The notes beneath the pieces were generated by a model, which was not told the DNA's origin, ran no database searches, and worked only from the letters and a program-made list of their open reading frames with translations. Positions 12,301-23,533 of a DNA stretch of 64,000 nucleotides are shown in pieces. Origin of the DNA: Linnemannia hyalina (lineage: Eukaryota > Mortierellomycota > Mortierellomycetes > Mortierellales > Mortierellaceae); contig JAHRHY010000002.1 of the NCBI GenBank assembly GCA_019671135.1, positions 2,867,501 through 2,931,500 on the forward strand, given 5' to 3'. The stretch's first letter is position 1. The number at the start of each line of letters is the position of its first letter. A program made the translations under genes and the position numbers.

Positions 12301-15300
12301 GTTGATAGAGAAGAGTGTCATGGTTGGAAGGGTCTTCTGCGTCGGAAGGAGCTTGAAGGATCCCTTGACGGAACCCCTTGTTCATGTAAAACTGCTGGAC
12401 AATCGAGTTCACATAGCAAGTTGCGCCGAGGTTCTGCAATCCGACGAAGCCGCAACTAGCTCTCTTCACCATTTGAGGATCATAGCCCCATTGATCTCCA
12501 ATATCAGAGTCTAGTGACAATACAAAAGGCGCAAAAATGAGTACACTGCATGGTTAACAAGTGAGACATGACGCGAAAACGGAAAACGATTATGTCGGCC
12601 CTCACCTCGATCGAAATGCTTGCGGATCTTTGTGATGACATATCGCAGCGTCTCTAGGTTGTCCCTGGAAGACTCCTCGAGATATCCAAAAGCTGCTGAT
12701 CTCGAGCCCTCGCTCTGGCATTTTGCGGCACTAGGGGTTACCGATGCGCCTGTTTCATCCGTCGCGTATGGCTGGGGGAAGAGACACTCATCAAAGACGT
12801 AGTCAATGATTTGGAACCCCTGGTCCAGAGTCTTGAGTCGCGGGTCAGTTCCAATCATGGCTGTGGCCACCTTCAGCATACCGACGAGCACTGTGTCTTC
12901 TCTCTGATAAGAGGGATCCTAGTATTTTCGAATATTGGCAACATTAGCAACGTGTATTGTTAAACAGATTTCAAACACGACACATGTGTAGGAGACGCGA
13001 ACAAGGCACAAACAAAGTTATATTGGTCTTACCTCTGACGACTGGTGGTTGATAATGGTCTCCATGAGTCTTGTGTACAGTGATGCGTAGTATTCTGGGG
13101 TGCAGTAATAGATCGATTCCCTACGGCACGATAAGTTCAATCGCGTGTTAGAGACTCGCAACGTATGTTGTAATAGGATATCGCTCTTTCTGGTTTGGAC
13201 ATTGCGTTACCTGACAACAATCTCGAAGAACTTTAGCAGCTCAGAGCAATTGCATGCATATTCCTTAGAGATAGGGAGGAACGACTGCAGAATATTAAGG
13301 AAGAACATTGCAGGCGACACCTCCGATTGCGCGTCATGGCTATAGTCATAAAGGCAGGAAAATTTACAGTTCAGTCGCCGTACTTCAATGGCTTTTCGAT
13401 TGCCTGGAATGACATCACAAAAACGAAATAAGCACGCATCTGAGTAACCCAATGCATACCTCTGCTCGCAAAACTTGGTACCCATGCGGAGGACAGTCTC
13501 GCGGATTTGCATCGACTCGCTCTTCACCATAGAGATAAAGATCAGTGAGCGGATGTCCGATCCCTTGTGGAAGTACTCCCAACCGAGCGGACCTGCGCAC
13601 AAGTACGAGATCAAACTGGTGGCGTTGAGAACGATGCTTTGGTCATCTACAAAAAAAAAAAACATGAAGAAGAAACGAATTAGGTGGTCAGCTCACAACT
13701 CCACGCCGTCAACTAGAGACAGCTAAATCAATAACATTTGAAATACACAGTGCATAATACATACAGGTGCTGTATCCCCCTTCTCGCGAAGCAGAAGTGA
13801 GGATCTCGGAGACAAGCTTGTTCAGGAACACTGACACGGTGAGTCCACCTGACTCCGCTGTCAAATTGTTCTCGATGTTGGATGAGCTGGTAAGGCGGAC
13901 CAAAATCTTGAGCATCAGGCCCAATGCTTTCCGTGCTGTCCGACTTGAGTTCGCCGCGCCGAGTCCTGAATCCGACACCAGCAGTGCAGTGATCTTTTGC
14001 TGACCGCCGAGCTCCAAGAACCTCTTGATCCATTCTTGATCCATTTCATCCTAGGATACGAAGGAAAAAATGCAAGTGTTATTCACGATGCACAATGGTA
14101 TAAAAGCATAGGTGTTCAGCAATGCTCTTCGGAATATATACCTCTTTGCTTTGGTCGCGCTTAATCAGCGAATCGATAATCTGCAAGGAATAGAGCAGCA
14201 AAAAAGGCGAGCGCGCATCCAGTAGGTTTGTCCAGTCGACACCCTCTTCCAGTTCCTCCAGCTGACGAAGCAGTCCGGGACTTGTTGGAAGACGTGTCAC
14301 AACCTCCCATGCCTGCGAAGCATACTTTTCGTCCAGCAAGAAAATGGTTCGAATCCGCTCGAAAAACTCTGGTTTCAAGAGCAAGTCCGTAGGTGCGCGT
14401 TTCTATTTTCAGTCGAGCACGAAAACTAATGTTAGCAAAGATACGCCTAATATAACAGATGCGCATGTACGCAAATACAGTCTGTCTGTGCGAACATACC
14501 ATGAGCTCGTTAGAAAGGCGCACAGGAACATTAGACTGTGGGCGTCTTGTTGCCAGAAACGCAGCCTCATTCTCGACGTGTAACTCCTCCAGCGTTTTGT
14601 TGTCCAGGTTTAATGGAAGGTCCTTGCCCAGCAAAAACAGGCGCATTTCCTCGGGCTCCCTGCAACCAAATTTGACTGCAACTGCCTTTCGCAAAGCTCC
14701 CAAGCTGCTTGACGGATGAATCGACAGGTGGAACATTGGCATCTATGAACAACAAGAAGAAAGCAATGTCGTTAGCGGCAGCAGGAATCACCTATGAAAT
14801 AAATCTTCCCAGGGAGTGCTTCTTACAGTTGAACTGATCTTGACGTCTAGCATGGCTTCTTCATCCAGAGTGCCGTGTATCTCCTGTCGCTCGCCTCCTA
14901 CGCCTCGTGTCTTACAAGAGCCTAAGAAGGCCTTCAAAATTCCGATACAGCGTTCAAACTGGAGGGGAATGTCTGGAGTATCCATTTCGCTCTCGCTATT
15001 CAGATGCTCAGACGACTCCACAAGATATCCCACGCAAGACTCGACAAGACCCTCACGGAAGGCATCCAAAGCTGCATTAGACGCGTTCTCGTCCTGGCCA
15101 GGATGAATCTAAGTGAGAATAAACGGCACGAGAGCATCAGTTAGGGTTTTACCAAAGCGATAAGAAAACCAAATCATACAGAATTATCCGTGAAGCAGTA
15201 GCATGCCTTGATCAGACTCGACAATGTCTCGGTCGCATGCATTCCCACTGCAGGGAGTCGCGCATGGAGAGCAATGTTCCAGATCAGATCCATTCCGTAA

Positions 15301-18300
15301 AGAGGCGCGAGGACGATAATGTTCTGTGAGCCATCAATCGTTGGATCGGTCTACAAGTAAACAATGACAACAGGTAGTTAGAATCTGCACGACAATTGGG
15401 AACAAAAATGTTGCAGTATGGCATCAAGCTTCCAATTGTACACACCACTAGGATATTTTGTCGATGCCAATTGATGACCATGAAGTATTGCCGAACACAG
15501 TGCCATGCCCTCGGAGTCATGCTGGCAATGTCCAACGTAGGCAAGAGCCTGTCGTAGATATGCAGGACAAAGTCCAGGTCGTTCATCGCCTCGAGACAGC
15601 TGAACGTCTCATCTTGCTCCTGGGGACCGATGGGATCCATGACGAGGCTGTTCCACAATGTATCGGCGAGGGTGGTAGAATTCCAATAAGGTGGATAGAG
15701 CCTTGTCACAAACTTCAGGAAATCCAGTCTGACATTGAGCTGCATCGTTCTCCAGTACTCATAAACCTGGGACTGGTTTGACAAAGTTGCAAAGGCTACA
15801 TATCATTCAGAGGAGGTGAGTCGGTTGGGTTAGATACGTGGACTGAAAACGTTTACAACACGGAACATTGATTATGAGGCTCAACAGTTAACACTTACAG
15901 GATACCGTGGGACTTGGCGTAGGAGGCTGCGCCTTGACAGCAGCGGCGTACGTCTTCAAGTTCAAGATGAAAAGCTCGGACAAGGGCGCACACACCTTTC
16001 GGTAGTATTGGTAGGCCTGTTCTTGGTCATTGTTCTGGAAATACTGATCTATAGTTGTAAGTAATACAAACTCGCGATTAGACATTTGTTCCGGATAGAG
16101 CTACGGCATGGGTGTAGAAATGTGTTTACCGATATCCTTACCCAAGATGTGTCGGACCACAAAAAGACCCCAAACTGCTCCTGGGTGGTCGGCCTTGAGA
16201 TCTCTCAGGCAGTACTCGATCAGAGTAGTCCTATCTTGTGGTGGAGGACCAATACCCAACCCTTCTGAGAGAAGCTGCATAATCCCAGCAAGGACATCGC
16301 GACTGACAGGCGGCGTAGCAGATCCATACGTCAAGTCGTCTCGCGAGCTCAAGGACAGTGACGAGTTTCTCAAAACGTTCAAGAGGGTCTCATAGGGTAT
16401 CAAAGAGTAGGATCCGTCCTCCTACAATAGGCAAAAAAAAATGAAATTGACGCGTTATTGGCAAGTAGGGGCATCGTTTTGCAAATGGAGAATGCGGCCG
16501 TAATAAAAACTTACAGAGTTGCTTGACCGCTGCACCATGGGTTGGAAAAGTGACCGGGTCAGCTCGACCAATTGCAAGTCCCAGTTCGACAACGGAACTG
16601 CCTGTAACTTGACGAATAGATTCCGCAAAACTTCCTGGGGGAATTTGTTGGAGAGATCGCCCAATACTTGGTACACTCCGTACACAATCGATCGATGTTG
16701 ATTGCCCTATATTGTAATGAAAAGGTTTCCAGTTTCAGTTATTGCCACAATGGCATAAAGTTCAACAGCATTATCCTATGCGGAGCAAATTAATGACGCA
16801 CAAAGAACTCACCCCAACTGCCGCCCAGATCAAGTCGATGTCGTCCATTGTCAACACCTTTGCTTGAACCAAAAATGCCAGCAAGTCTGTGCTCCGCTGA
16901 ACAATCTCCAGATGGATGTTTGGTCCAAAAATGTACCCGACAATATGTAAGCCCTGCAGTTTTGTGCACAGATATTCGATGGGCTTACGATCCTGGTCAA
17001 GCTGCAGGTCCATGTCGGCCTCCGATCTACGACGCATGCGGGACCGAGTTTGTTGAAGCCGCTGAATTCTGACAAGCACCTCCTTCAACTCGACGAGCCC
17101 AGCGAGTCGCAAGTCCAAGCGACTGGCCTTTATCAGACGAACCGCCATCTCGATCCTGAAATCGGCAAACTTGACTTCGCCTATGCTGGATCGGGAAGCG
17201 GAATCGTGAATGTCAAACTCCTCAAAGACTGTGTCGGGCTCTTGAATGAAGTCGGAGACGAGTCGATAATTCTCCAGCAAGAAGTAGCCAACATCGTGAA
17301 TGATATCGTTCACTGTCGCCTTGCTGACAGATTTGAAACTGTCGGTGTGGTCGGGGAAGTATCCGAGGACAGCAGTTGTGAGGCGCTTTGCTGTCTCGGC
17401 TACTCGAATCGCCTGATGTGGTTCTGAATCTCCCTGTACATGGAGCTATACCGAGAGGCATAACGAGAAAAAGACATGTCAACCATCCGCATCGAACGAT
17501 ACTACAACCGCACATTGGAGCATGAGGAACTTCCCAAAACCCTACCCGTGACATGAGATTTAGCAGCATCTGCAGGTTCTTCAGCTTGGTATCAGGATAT
17601 TCGGCGCTCTCGACTCCACCTTCAATAGCATCCAGGCATATTTCCAGACCACCGAGGTTCGAAAACAGCGCAATGAATTGCTGCTGTAGATGTGGCACGT
17701 CTTCATCCTAATACATCGATTGAGATATTCAAGGCAAACAAAATTAGAGTCCAAATTACTTAGCACGAGAACTACTTTCAACAGTATTGACCATGTGTCG
17801 ATGACAATTACCTCTGTTGTGTATTCCGATGGATACTCCTGGTACCGCGACATCTAACCACGTGAAACAGACACACGAACGAGCAGTGTTAATGGCTTCC
17901 TCTCGACCCTCCATTCACATAATGCATGCAACCATCATCCACTTTCAGTTATTTACCCCATGCTGGATTCTCGAAGGTCGCTTCGGGTTCCTCCTGTAAA
18001 TCTCGAGATCACTTTGTTCGAACATGACGCCCATGACCTCACCAAACAACTCGGGCAACGCTTTGTCCTGCTGCAAAATCAAGCACCCTAGTTCTACAAA
18101 CTCCTCAAGACAGCTCACAATGGTTTTCGTGTGAGCATTGGGTCTAAGTAGACAAGACGCAAAGAATTCGAATTATGTAAGTAAAACTACTCAACTTCTT
18201 GGCATTGTTTAGCTCGACAAGATAACGCGTTGCATATTGTAGACTGTTGTTGTGGTTCTTACCGCTTCTCAATCATGAGTTTTGCCCAGGTTCCGAAAAA

Positions 18301-19332
18301 GGACTTTTCGAGGATCACCAGCTGCTCTGCTGAACACATGCCCTCGGGGAGCACCTCACCGCTCTTTCTCGACTGCACGGCATACTCGAGAAGCTCGCTT
18401 GCCATCTCCAGAGCTTGTTGTAATGAACCTATAAAGCGTTAAAATAGCCAGAGAAGTTAGATATCCGTATGTTTCTTGATCAAACCGTCCTTGCTTCTCC
18501 TTGATGAATGCTGACGTCGCTTAAAATTAAGCTTACCGTGCTCCAAGAAACGGGTGACATCGCGGCAAGTTTGCATGAAGACTTGCCCAGGCGACTGGGT
18601 ACCGGTATGTGTGCTCGGATCATTCTCAGAGCCCGAACCAGAGGTTGGTCCTTGGTTGAAACGTCGTCCTGTGCTTGCGATGGCCTTGAACTTCTGAGGT
18701 CGTTTTCTCAAACCGCCGTTCCGAGCGTGACGCTTCCTCGCCTGGACATCCTGTCTGGGTGGCTGAAGGTAGGGACCATGAAGCATAGATCGATTGTAGA
18801 CAAGGGCAGCTGGGTCATCTATATCATCGGCATCCCCATCCGAAAACGCGACATCATCAAGGTCCTCGTCCTCGAGGTCATCCTCCAGTTCATCCTCCTC
18901 GTCTGCCTCGTCCTCATCGTCGTCCGCAATTTCATCCAGATCGTCATCATACTCATCCGAGCTCTGGCCAACGGGGTCGCCGATGATTCCAGAGTTCCCC
19001 CATGGCTTCCGTTTGGTTTGAGCGTCCTCAGACGAGCTGTCGTCGACATAGTATTCCTCGATAGACCCTTCCTCCTTGGCGATGTTCCATTGATCGTCAA
19101 CGAGTTCGGCATCGGCTACGTTGGCAGGTATTCCATCCGCAGCAAAGTCGACAGGCTGATAGGGCGGAGGATCTTGAGACTGTTCTGACGTCTGGCGTGT
19201 GAGGACGATGGATCCTGGAGGCTGGTCCATGTCTATGATCATTTGCGACGGCTCTGCCTGGTGTTCGGCGTGTTGGTGCTGCTGCGACTGAGGCCCAGGT
19301 AAGCCGACACTGGCATTCTCTGAAGCGGTCAT
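6316..19332 (-). CDS. USP34: Giant ubiquitin-specific protease, USP34 type
   Basis: Thirty-two exons join in frame into about 3,284 residues. Exons (high-low): 19332-18537, 18428-18263, 18143-17957, 17853-17812, 17707-17546, 17433-16813, 16706-16515, 16421-16130, 16048-15899, 15795-15446, 15350-15180, 15108-14827, 14742-14500, 14402-14142, 14050-13765, 13646-13460, 13339-13211, 13120-13033, 12918-12606, 12510-11941, about 11841-11790, 11686-9775, 9667-9331, 9220-9138, 9040-8960, 8870-8592, 8484-8280, 8158-8063, 7945-7712, 7613-7353, 7244-6847, 6744-6316. Residues 126-174 are highly acidic. A ubiquitin-like domain lies near 1138-1218. The Cys box GLQNLGATCYVNS puts the nucleophile near Cys1671, the His box is HTGTADSGHYYSYI (about His1942), and NDSRV follows near 1968. 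The zinc-ribbon segment KDCEH...YKCSTCDNHVDAIKRACIKELP resembles USP34 more than USP9X. The flanks are helical-repeat-like scaffold. It would remove ubiquitin from substrates in nucleus or cytosol. Confidence 0.9.
14500..14742 (-). other. Ubiquitin-like domain exon within the USP34-type gene
   Basis: This single phase-0 exon of 81 codons encodes a compact beta-grasp pattern. It starts MPMFHLSIHPSSSLGALRKA, continues with RLFLLGKDLPLNLDNKTLEE and ends in a strand before ATRRPQ. The order (beta hairpin, helix, hydrophobic strand, short loop, final strand) is that of ubiquitin-like domains, which USP9X/USP34-class enzymes carry upstream of the catalytic core. A diglycine tail is absent, as expected for an embedded domain. 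Confidence 0.7.
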
Positions 19333-20984
19333 GATGGTTGGTTGTGTCGTGTGTCGTTCGTTGTATGCTGGTCGAAAATGTCCTTATCTCTACGCTTTTT
19401 TATGTCCTTTTTGGCACGTTCTAGGTAGTCGATTGACAGTGGCTCTGAAATGCTTGTGCGCTATGGCGTAGTCGGGAAAATAATACAGAAGTCAAGAAGG
19501 CGAAAGGTGGGAGAAAGGGAGAGAGGCGCGGTCAGGAAGTTGGTCAAACCACACTTGAAAATGGCGAAGAAAAAAACACACACAACTCCCGACTCCAAGA
19601 AACGAATGTCCTTGTAAGAAAAAAATAAAACAACCCAAGGCAGCTTATGCCATTCCCAGCAGGTCTCTTTTTTCTTTCGAAATCAGGGTGTCCATGACCC
19701 ACAGCCCCTGTTGGCTCACATTTGCGGTGGTCCGTATGCAAGCCCTTTGTTATTATTGTTGTTGTTGCTGATGCTGTTCGTGTTGGCGCTGTAGTTGGCG
19801 GTTGTAGAAGAGAGCGTCGTGTCTTAAAAGGCGGGGGGAGTAGAGTCAACGTGCAACCACACTGGAACAGAAAGAACAAAAGAAGAAGAGTCTCCTTTTT
19901 TCCTTTGAACATTCGCGACTTTTTGTCGCCTGCGGCAGAAAGGTAAATGAAGAAGGGGTGTTGTTATATATGATGGAACACCATCCTTTCCTCCCGAGCG
20001 TTGAGTGGTAGTAGTTTCTTGCGTGTACATTGCTGCTGTTATTGTTTGTTTCCTTTTGCTTTCCCGGGACAAGGGGGGTTGATTGTCATGGCGGTTTGTT
20101 TCGCGAGGAGCATGAGCGTGGGGTCAAACCTTCTTGTAGACTTGTGCTGTTTTTGTTATGTATATCCTGAGCGGAGTCGAGCACGTTTTCACTCTTTTTT
20201 TGTGTCTTTTTTATGGAGCGACGATCGAGGACGACAAGAGAGGCAGAGAAGAAGAAGAAGAAGGAGAAAGGAGGAATGAGTAAGAGAGAGAGTGAGTGAA
20301 TGAGTAAGAGAGAGTCTCAAGAAGGGGGAAGGGAAAGAGAAGAGGGAAGTGGGGGGAAGGAGGAGTGTAAGAGAGGTGGAAGGAAGAGACAAAGGAAGGC
20401 GAAATAAAAGGGAAAAAGGGAGAGGGGGAAGTCGACTCGAGGGACTGAGGGGACAGACAGTCAAAAAGCTGTCGAAGCATCAAAAGAAAAGTGACGGGTG
20501 AGTGCCCTTGCCAACCAAGGTCTCTCCCTCTCTCCCTCTCTCTTTCTTGCTCAACTTACCACAGCACCATCCTTGCTTGTCCGCTAGTAACAGAACCATG
20601 CGTGGTCATTTTACTGCGACTAGCATCCTCATTCAAAAGAAACTTCGTTACTCTATCTATCGGTTTTGACGGCCAAGGGTATCTTCTTGCTATGGTCTGT
20701 CAACAGGCTCATACAACATCATTTCGCAACGCCACCGTATTCATTTGCCCCTTTAGATTCCACGACAGTTGGTTTGGGGTTCATTCCCCTAATAGACTTG
20801 AGGAGCAAACTTCCCAGTCGACTCCTCCATTACCACAGCTTGCGCAAGCCCAAGTCATCGCCACTCTCATGACGCCACCACATCCCAAAATACAAGTCTA
20901 TTGCATAACATTTGGTGGCGTGCTGCGGTCAACGTAGTTTTATTAAGTAAGGAAATTTGCAATAGGGATATATCATGGTTGGGA
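19333..20984. other. Upstream region of the USP34-type gene and 3' flank of the copine gene
   Basis: Both flanking genes are on the minus strand. From about 20220 to 20450 the plus strand is almost pure GA, so the minus strand is CT-rich, as in the leaders of other genes here. This suggests the USP34-type transcript starts some 900 bases upstream of its ATG. The plus-strand frame 20491-20937 lacks family similarity and is not called. Nothing else was recognised. Confidence 0.5.
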
Positions 20985-23533
20985 TTAGTTCTTGCCCTGT
21001 TGGTAAGATATGCGGTTGTTGATGCCTTGAGGACCCCGGCTCATAGAGGGGCTGCCATGCAAGGAGGGTGAATGAGGTGGCGAGTGTAATGAGTAACCAT
21101 TCTGGATATGTGCTGCAATAGGAGATCCTGGTGGGATTAATGGGGCATACGAGACGCCGCCATTGTTCATGGCTTGCATTGTGTCTGCGCGAGGCATCGT
21201 CCTGGCACGGACATTGTGCTGGGTCATGTAGCTGACAAACTGATCGGGAACCTCTGCCAAGACCGCCTCTGCCAGGGCCTCACCTCCAAAGGCGCTGTTC
21301 TGGAAGTCGCGGAAGGGGACAAACTGGACAATGTCGCGGGCCATCGTCTTTCCGTTCGCCCGAAGAGGCTCATCGTCGGCATCGAGAACATTCATGTTGT
21401 CAAAGTTGGCTGAGCCGACTCCGACGATAATGATCGAGAGGGGCAGGCGCGAAGCTGAGATGATGGCGTTGATGGTGTTGTCCATATCTGTGATTACACC
21501 GTCAGTCAAGATCAAGAGAACATAGTACTCTTCGACTGCACCCGAGCGATGCTGGTTACAGATGGCTGCAGTCTGGTTGATGACGGGTGAGAAGTTGGTG
21601 GGTCCCCAGAGTTCGGAGAACTGAAGAGCGTGCCAGTATGCGGCAAGGATACCGTCCACACCATCGACCTCAGGCTAGAACATTTTTGAATACAGAAATC
21701 ATCATTTAGGTTAGATATCGAAGGCTTGGCAGATGTAAGAAGCGGGTAGTAAATAAATAAATAATCGGTGAGGACATGATATCACATACGTATTGCGGGT
21801 TTCCATTGAGGGCAAAGCAGTGGCTCACTTGACCGTTGACTTTTCCTCCAAAGCCATAGACGGGGAACCTTTTGTCGGTGTCGTAGCACTGGAGGATGTT
21901 TCCGACACTGCGGATGGCTCTCGTGTAGTCGTTCTCGCCTGAAGGGTTCCTGTAGTGGAGGGACTGGGGGTGGCGGGGGTCGCCGTTACTCTGCGTGAAA
22001 TCGATCGCCACCACAAGGTTCAGAGGAATACCACCAGCCAAGTAATCGAGGAAAGAAGGGGGCTCGGTCACAACCATCTTTCGGATCATCAAATTGGTTC
22101 CTGCAGGCATGGGCGACAAGGGGAAGTACTGGGGCATCTGAGTGTTTAACAGCTCCTGGAAAGTGAAGACGGGGGTAACTCCTATCGTAACGTGTTCTGC
22201 TTTTCATTCAAAGGTGGCAAATATAAGTAAAGAACACGTTAAACATTCAATCCAGGTATCCGTGAAAATCAGCATGAGCGACTAAGGAACGAGATGCATG
22301 GAACGGATACTTACGTCCATTATCCTTGAACTTCTTGACTTCGATTTTAAGCTGTCTTTCTGGGTCACCATTGCAGAGCTGGATTTCCTTCATCGAAAAC
22401 TCTGGCCAGAGGGGATTACTCTTGGATTTGATGACGGGTGACTGATATATTGGTGAAAAGACGCCGTTCGTGCCCGCACGGTGGATGATGAAGAACGAGT
22501 TTGGATCCGAGCTGAAGAATCCCTTCTTAGTGAGCTTTGTGGCCTCAATGTTGAATCTGCTCACACACACACGCAAGGCCATCACAAACACAAGAGTCGA
22601 AAAAAAAGATAAAGTTTAGGGTAAGTATCCGCCGCCCCCAGTGAGCATCAAAACACACGCACACAAAACAATGTTTCCTTCAGCCGCCGTCTCTTACTTG
22701 ATGAGTCTCTTGGATTGCGACTGTTCCTCTGCTGTAATAATAACCGTTCCTCTGTTGGAGCTTCGGCGTGTAGGGTGCTCGAGTCTTCCTGCAAGTGTGC
22801 GTCCTCTGCTACCCACTATTACGGTTAAGAGAAGATGGACGTTAGATTAGAATACGGAGATGGAACGACGGTCGCCAAAGCAGTTATGCGAAGGAACAGT
22901 AATTCATAATATTCCTTACCGATCTTGCCGACTTCAGTGTCAAAATGACCGATGAGCTCCTGGGCGGTCCATGATGGGTTGTTACGGTTGTCGACATCAA
23001 CGACAGTGAAACGGATGGGCTGAATTGACTCGAAGCGATAGTCGATAATGATGCTCTGGACGAACTCGCAATCCAGCTTGTTGAGGACCATCTCTGTCTT
23101 GCCAATAGGCTCCTTACACCATGTCCTTGTCTTGGGGTCCATCAAAAACACGAAGCACTGAGGGTCAGACTTTGAGAGGACATCCAAATCGGCGAGACCC
23201 CTAAAATCGTTTGAATAGAGAAGAGTGAATGGGTCAGTATGCTGTTTGCTCAGCCTGACCGGTGGACGAGTCGCGACCATTGTTGTGTTTTGTTTTTATG
23301 CAAGAGAGAAAGGTATGCAGCGGATGGGAGGTACATACTTGCATTTGATCTATTGGGAAACAACAAGGCGCGAAGAAACGTATAAAACAGACCGTTAGTT
23401 TTTCTGGTCAAACAAACAAGCATGCACGCACGCTAACAAATACAAGACGGATGGTCTGTCCTTGCAGTTTTACCTTCAGCTCGAGTTTGGGTGCCGCGGG
23501 AACCGCCAAAGGGATAACTGGCTGCTGATACAT
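20985..23533 (-). CDS. CPNE: Copine (C2A-C2B-VWA calcium-dependent phospholipid-binding protein)
   Basis: Seven exons: 23533-23474, 23349-23339, 23200-22920, 22815-22698, 22556-22315, 22196-21790, 21674-20985. All phases agree, giving 602 residues. The C2A domain (about 16-125) contains LSKSDP and VVDVDNRN, with the aspartates that bind Ca2+. C2B (about 153-260) has KKGFFSSDPNSFF. The copine VWA domain (about 283-510) opens FLDYLAGGIPLNLVVAIDFT and has a MIDAS signature DFTQS near Asp303-Ser307. It ends with the family motif FVPFRDF...EVPDQFVSYM. The C-terminal tail of about 75 residues is Ser/Pro/Gly-rich. Copines move to membranes when Ca2+ rises and recruit partners through the VWA domain. 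Exon 2 is only 11 nt (ATC AAA TGC AA) and completes the first C2 strand, KLELK-IKC-K-GLADLD. No signal peptide is present; the protein is cytosolic or peripheral membrane. Confidence 0.93.

Noticed and set aside
13460..13646. Possible frameshift or pseudogene signs in the USP34-type gene, suggested by many short frames
   Set aside because: All 32 exons join with consistent phases and intact catalytic residues; the breaks are introns with GT-AG ends.
18508..19188. Long plus-strand open frame of 226 codons
   Set aside because: It lies antisense to the acidic first exon of the USP34-type gene, whose GAC/GAG codons make the opposite strand open. No independent start context or family similarity.
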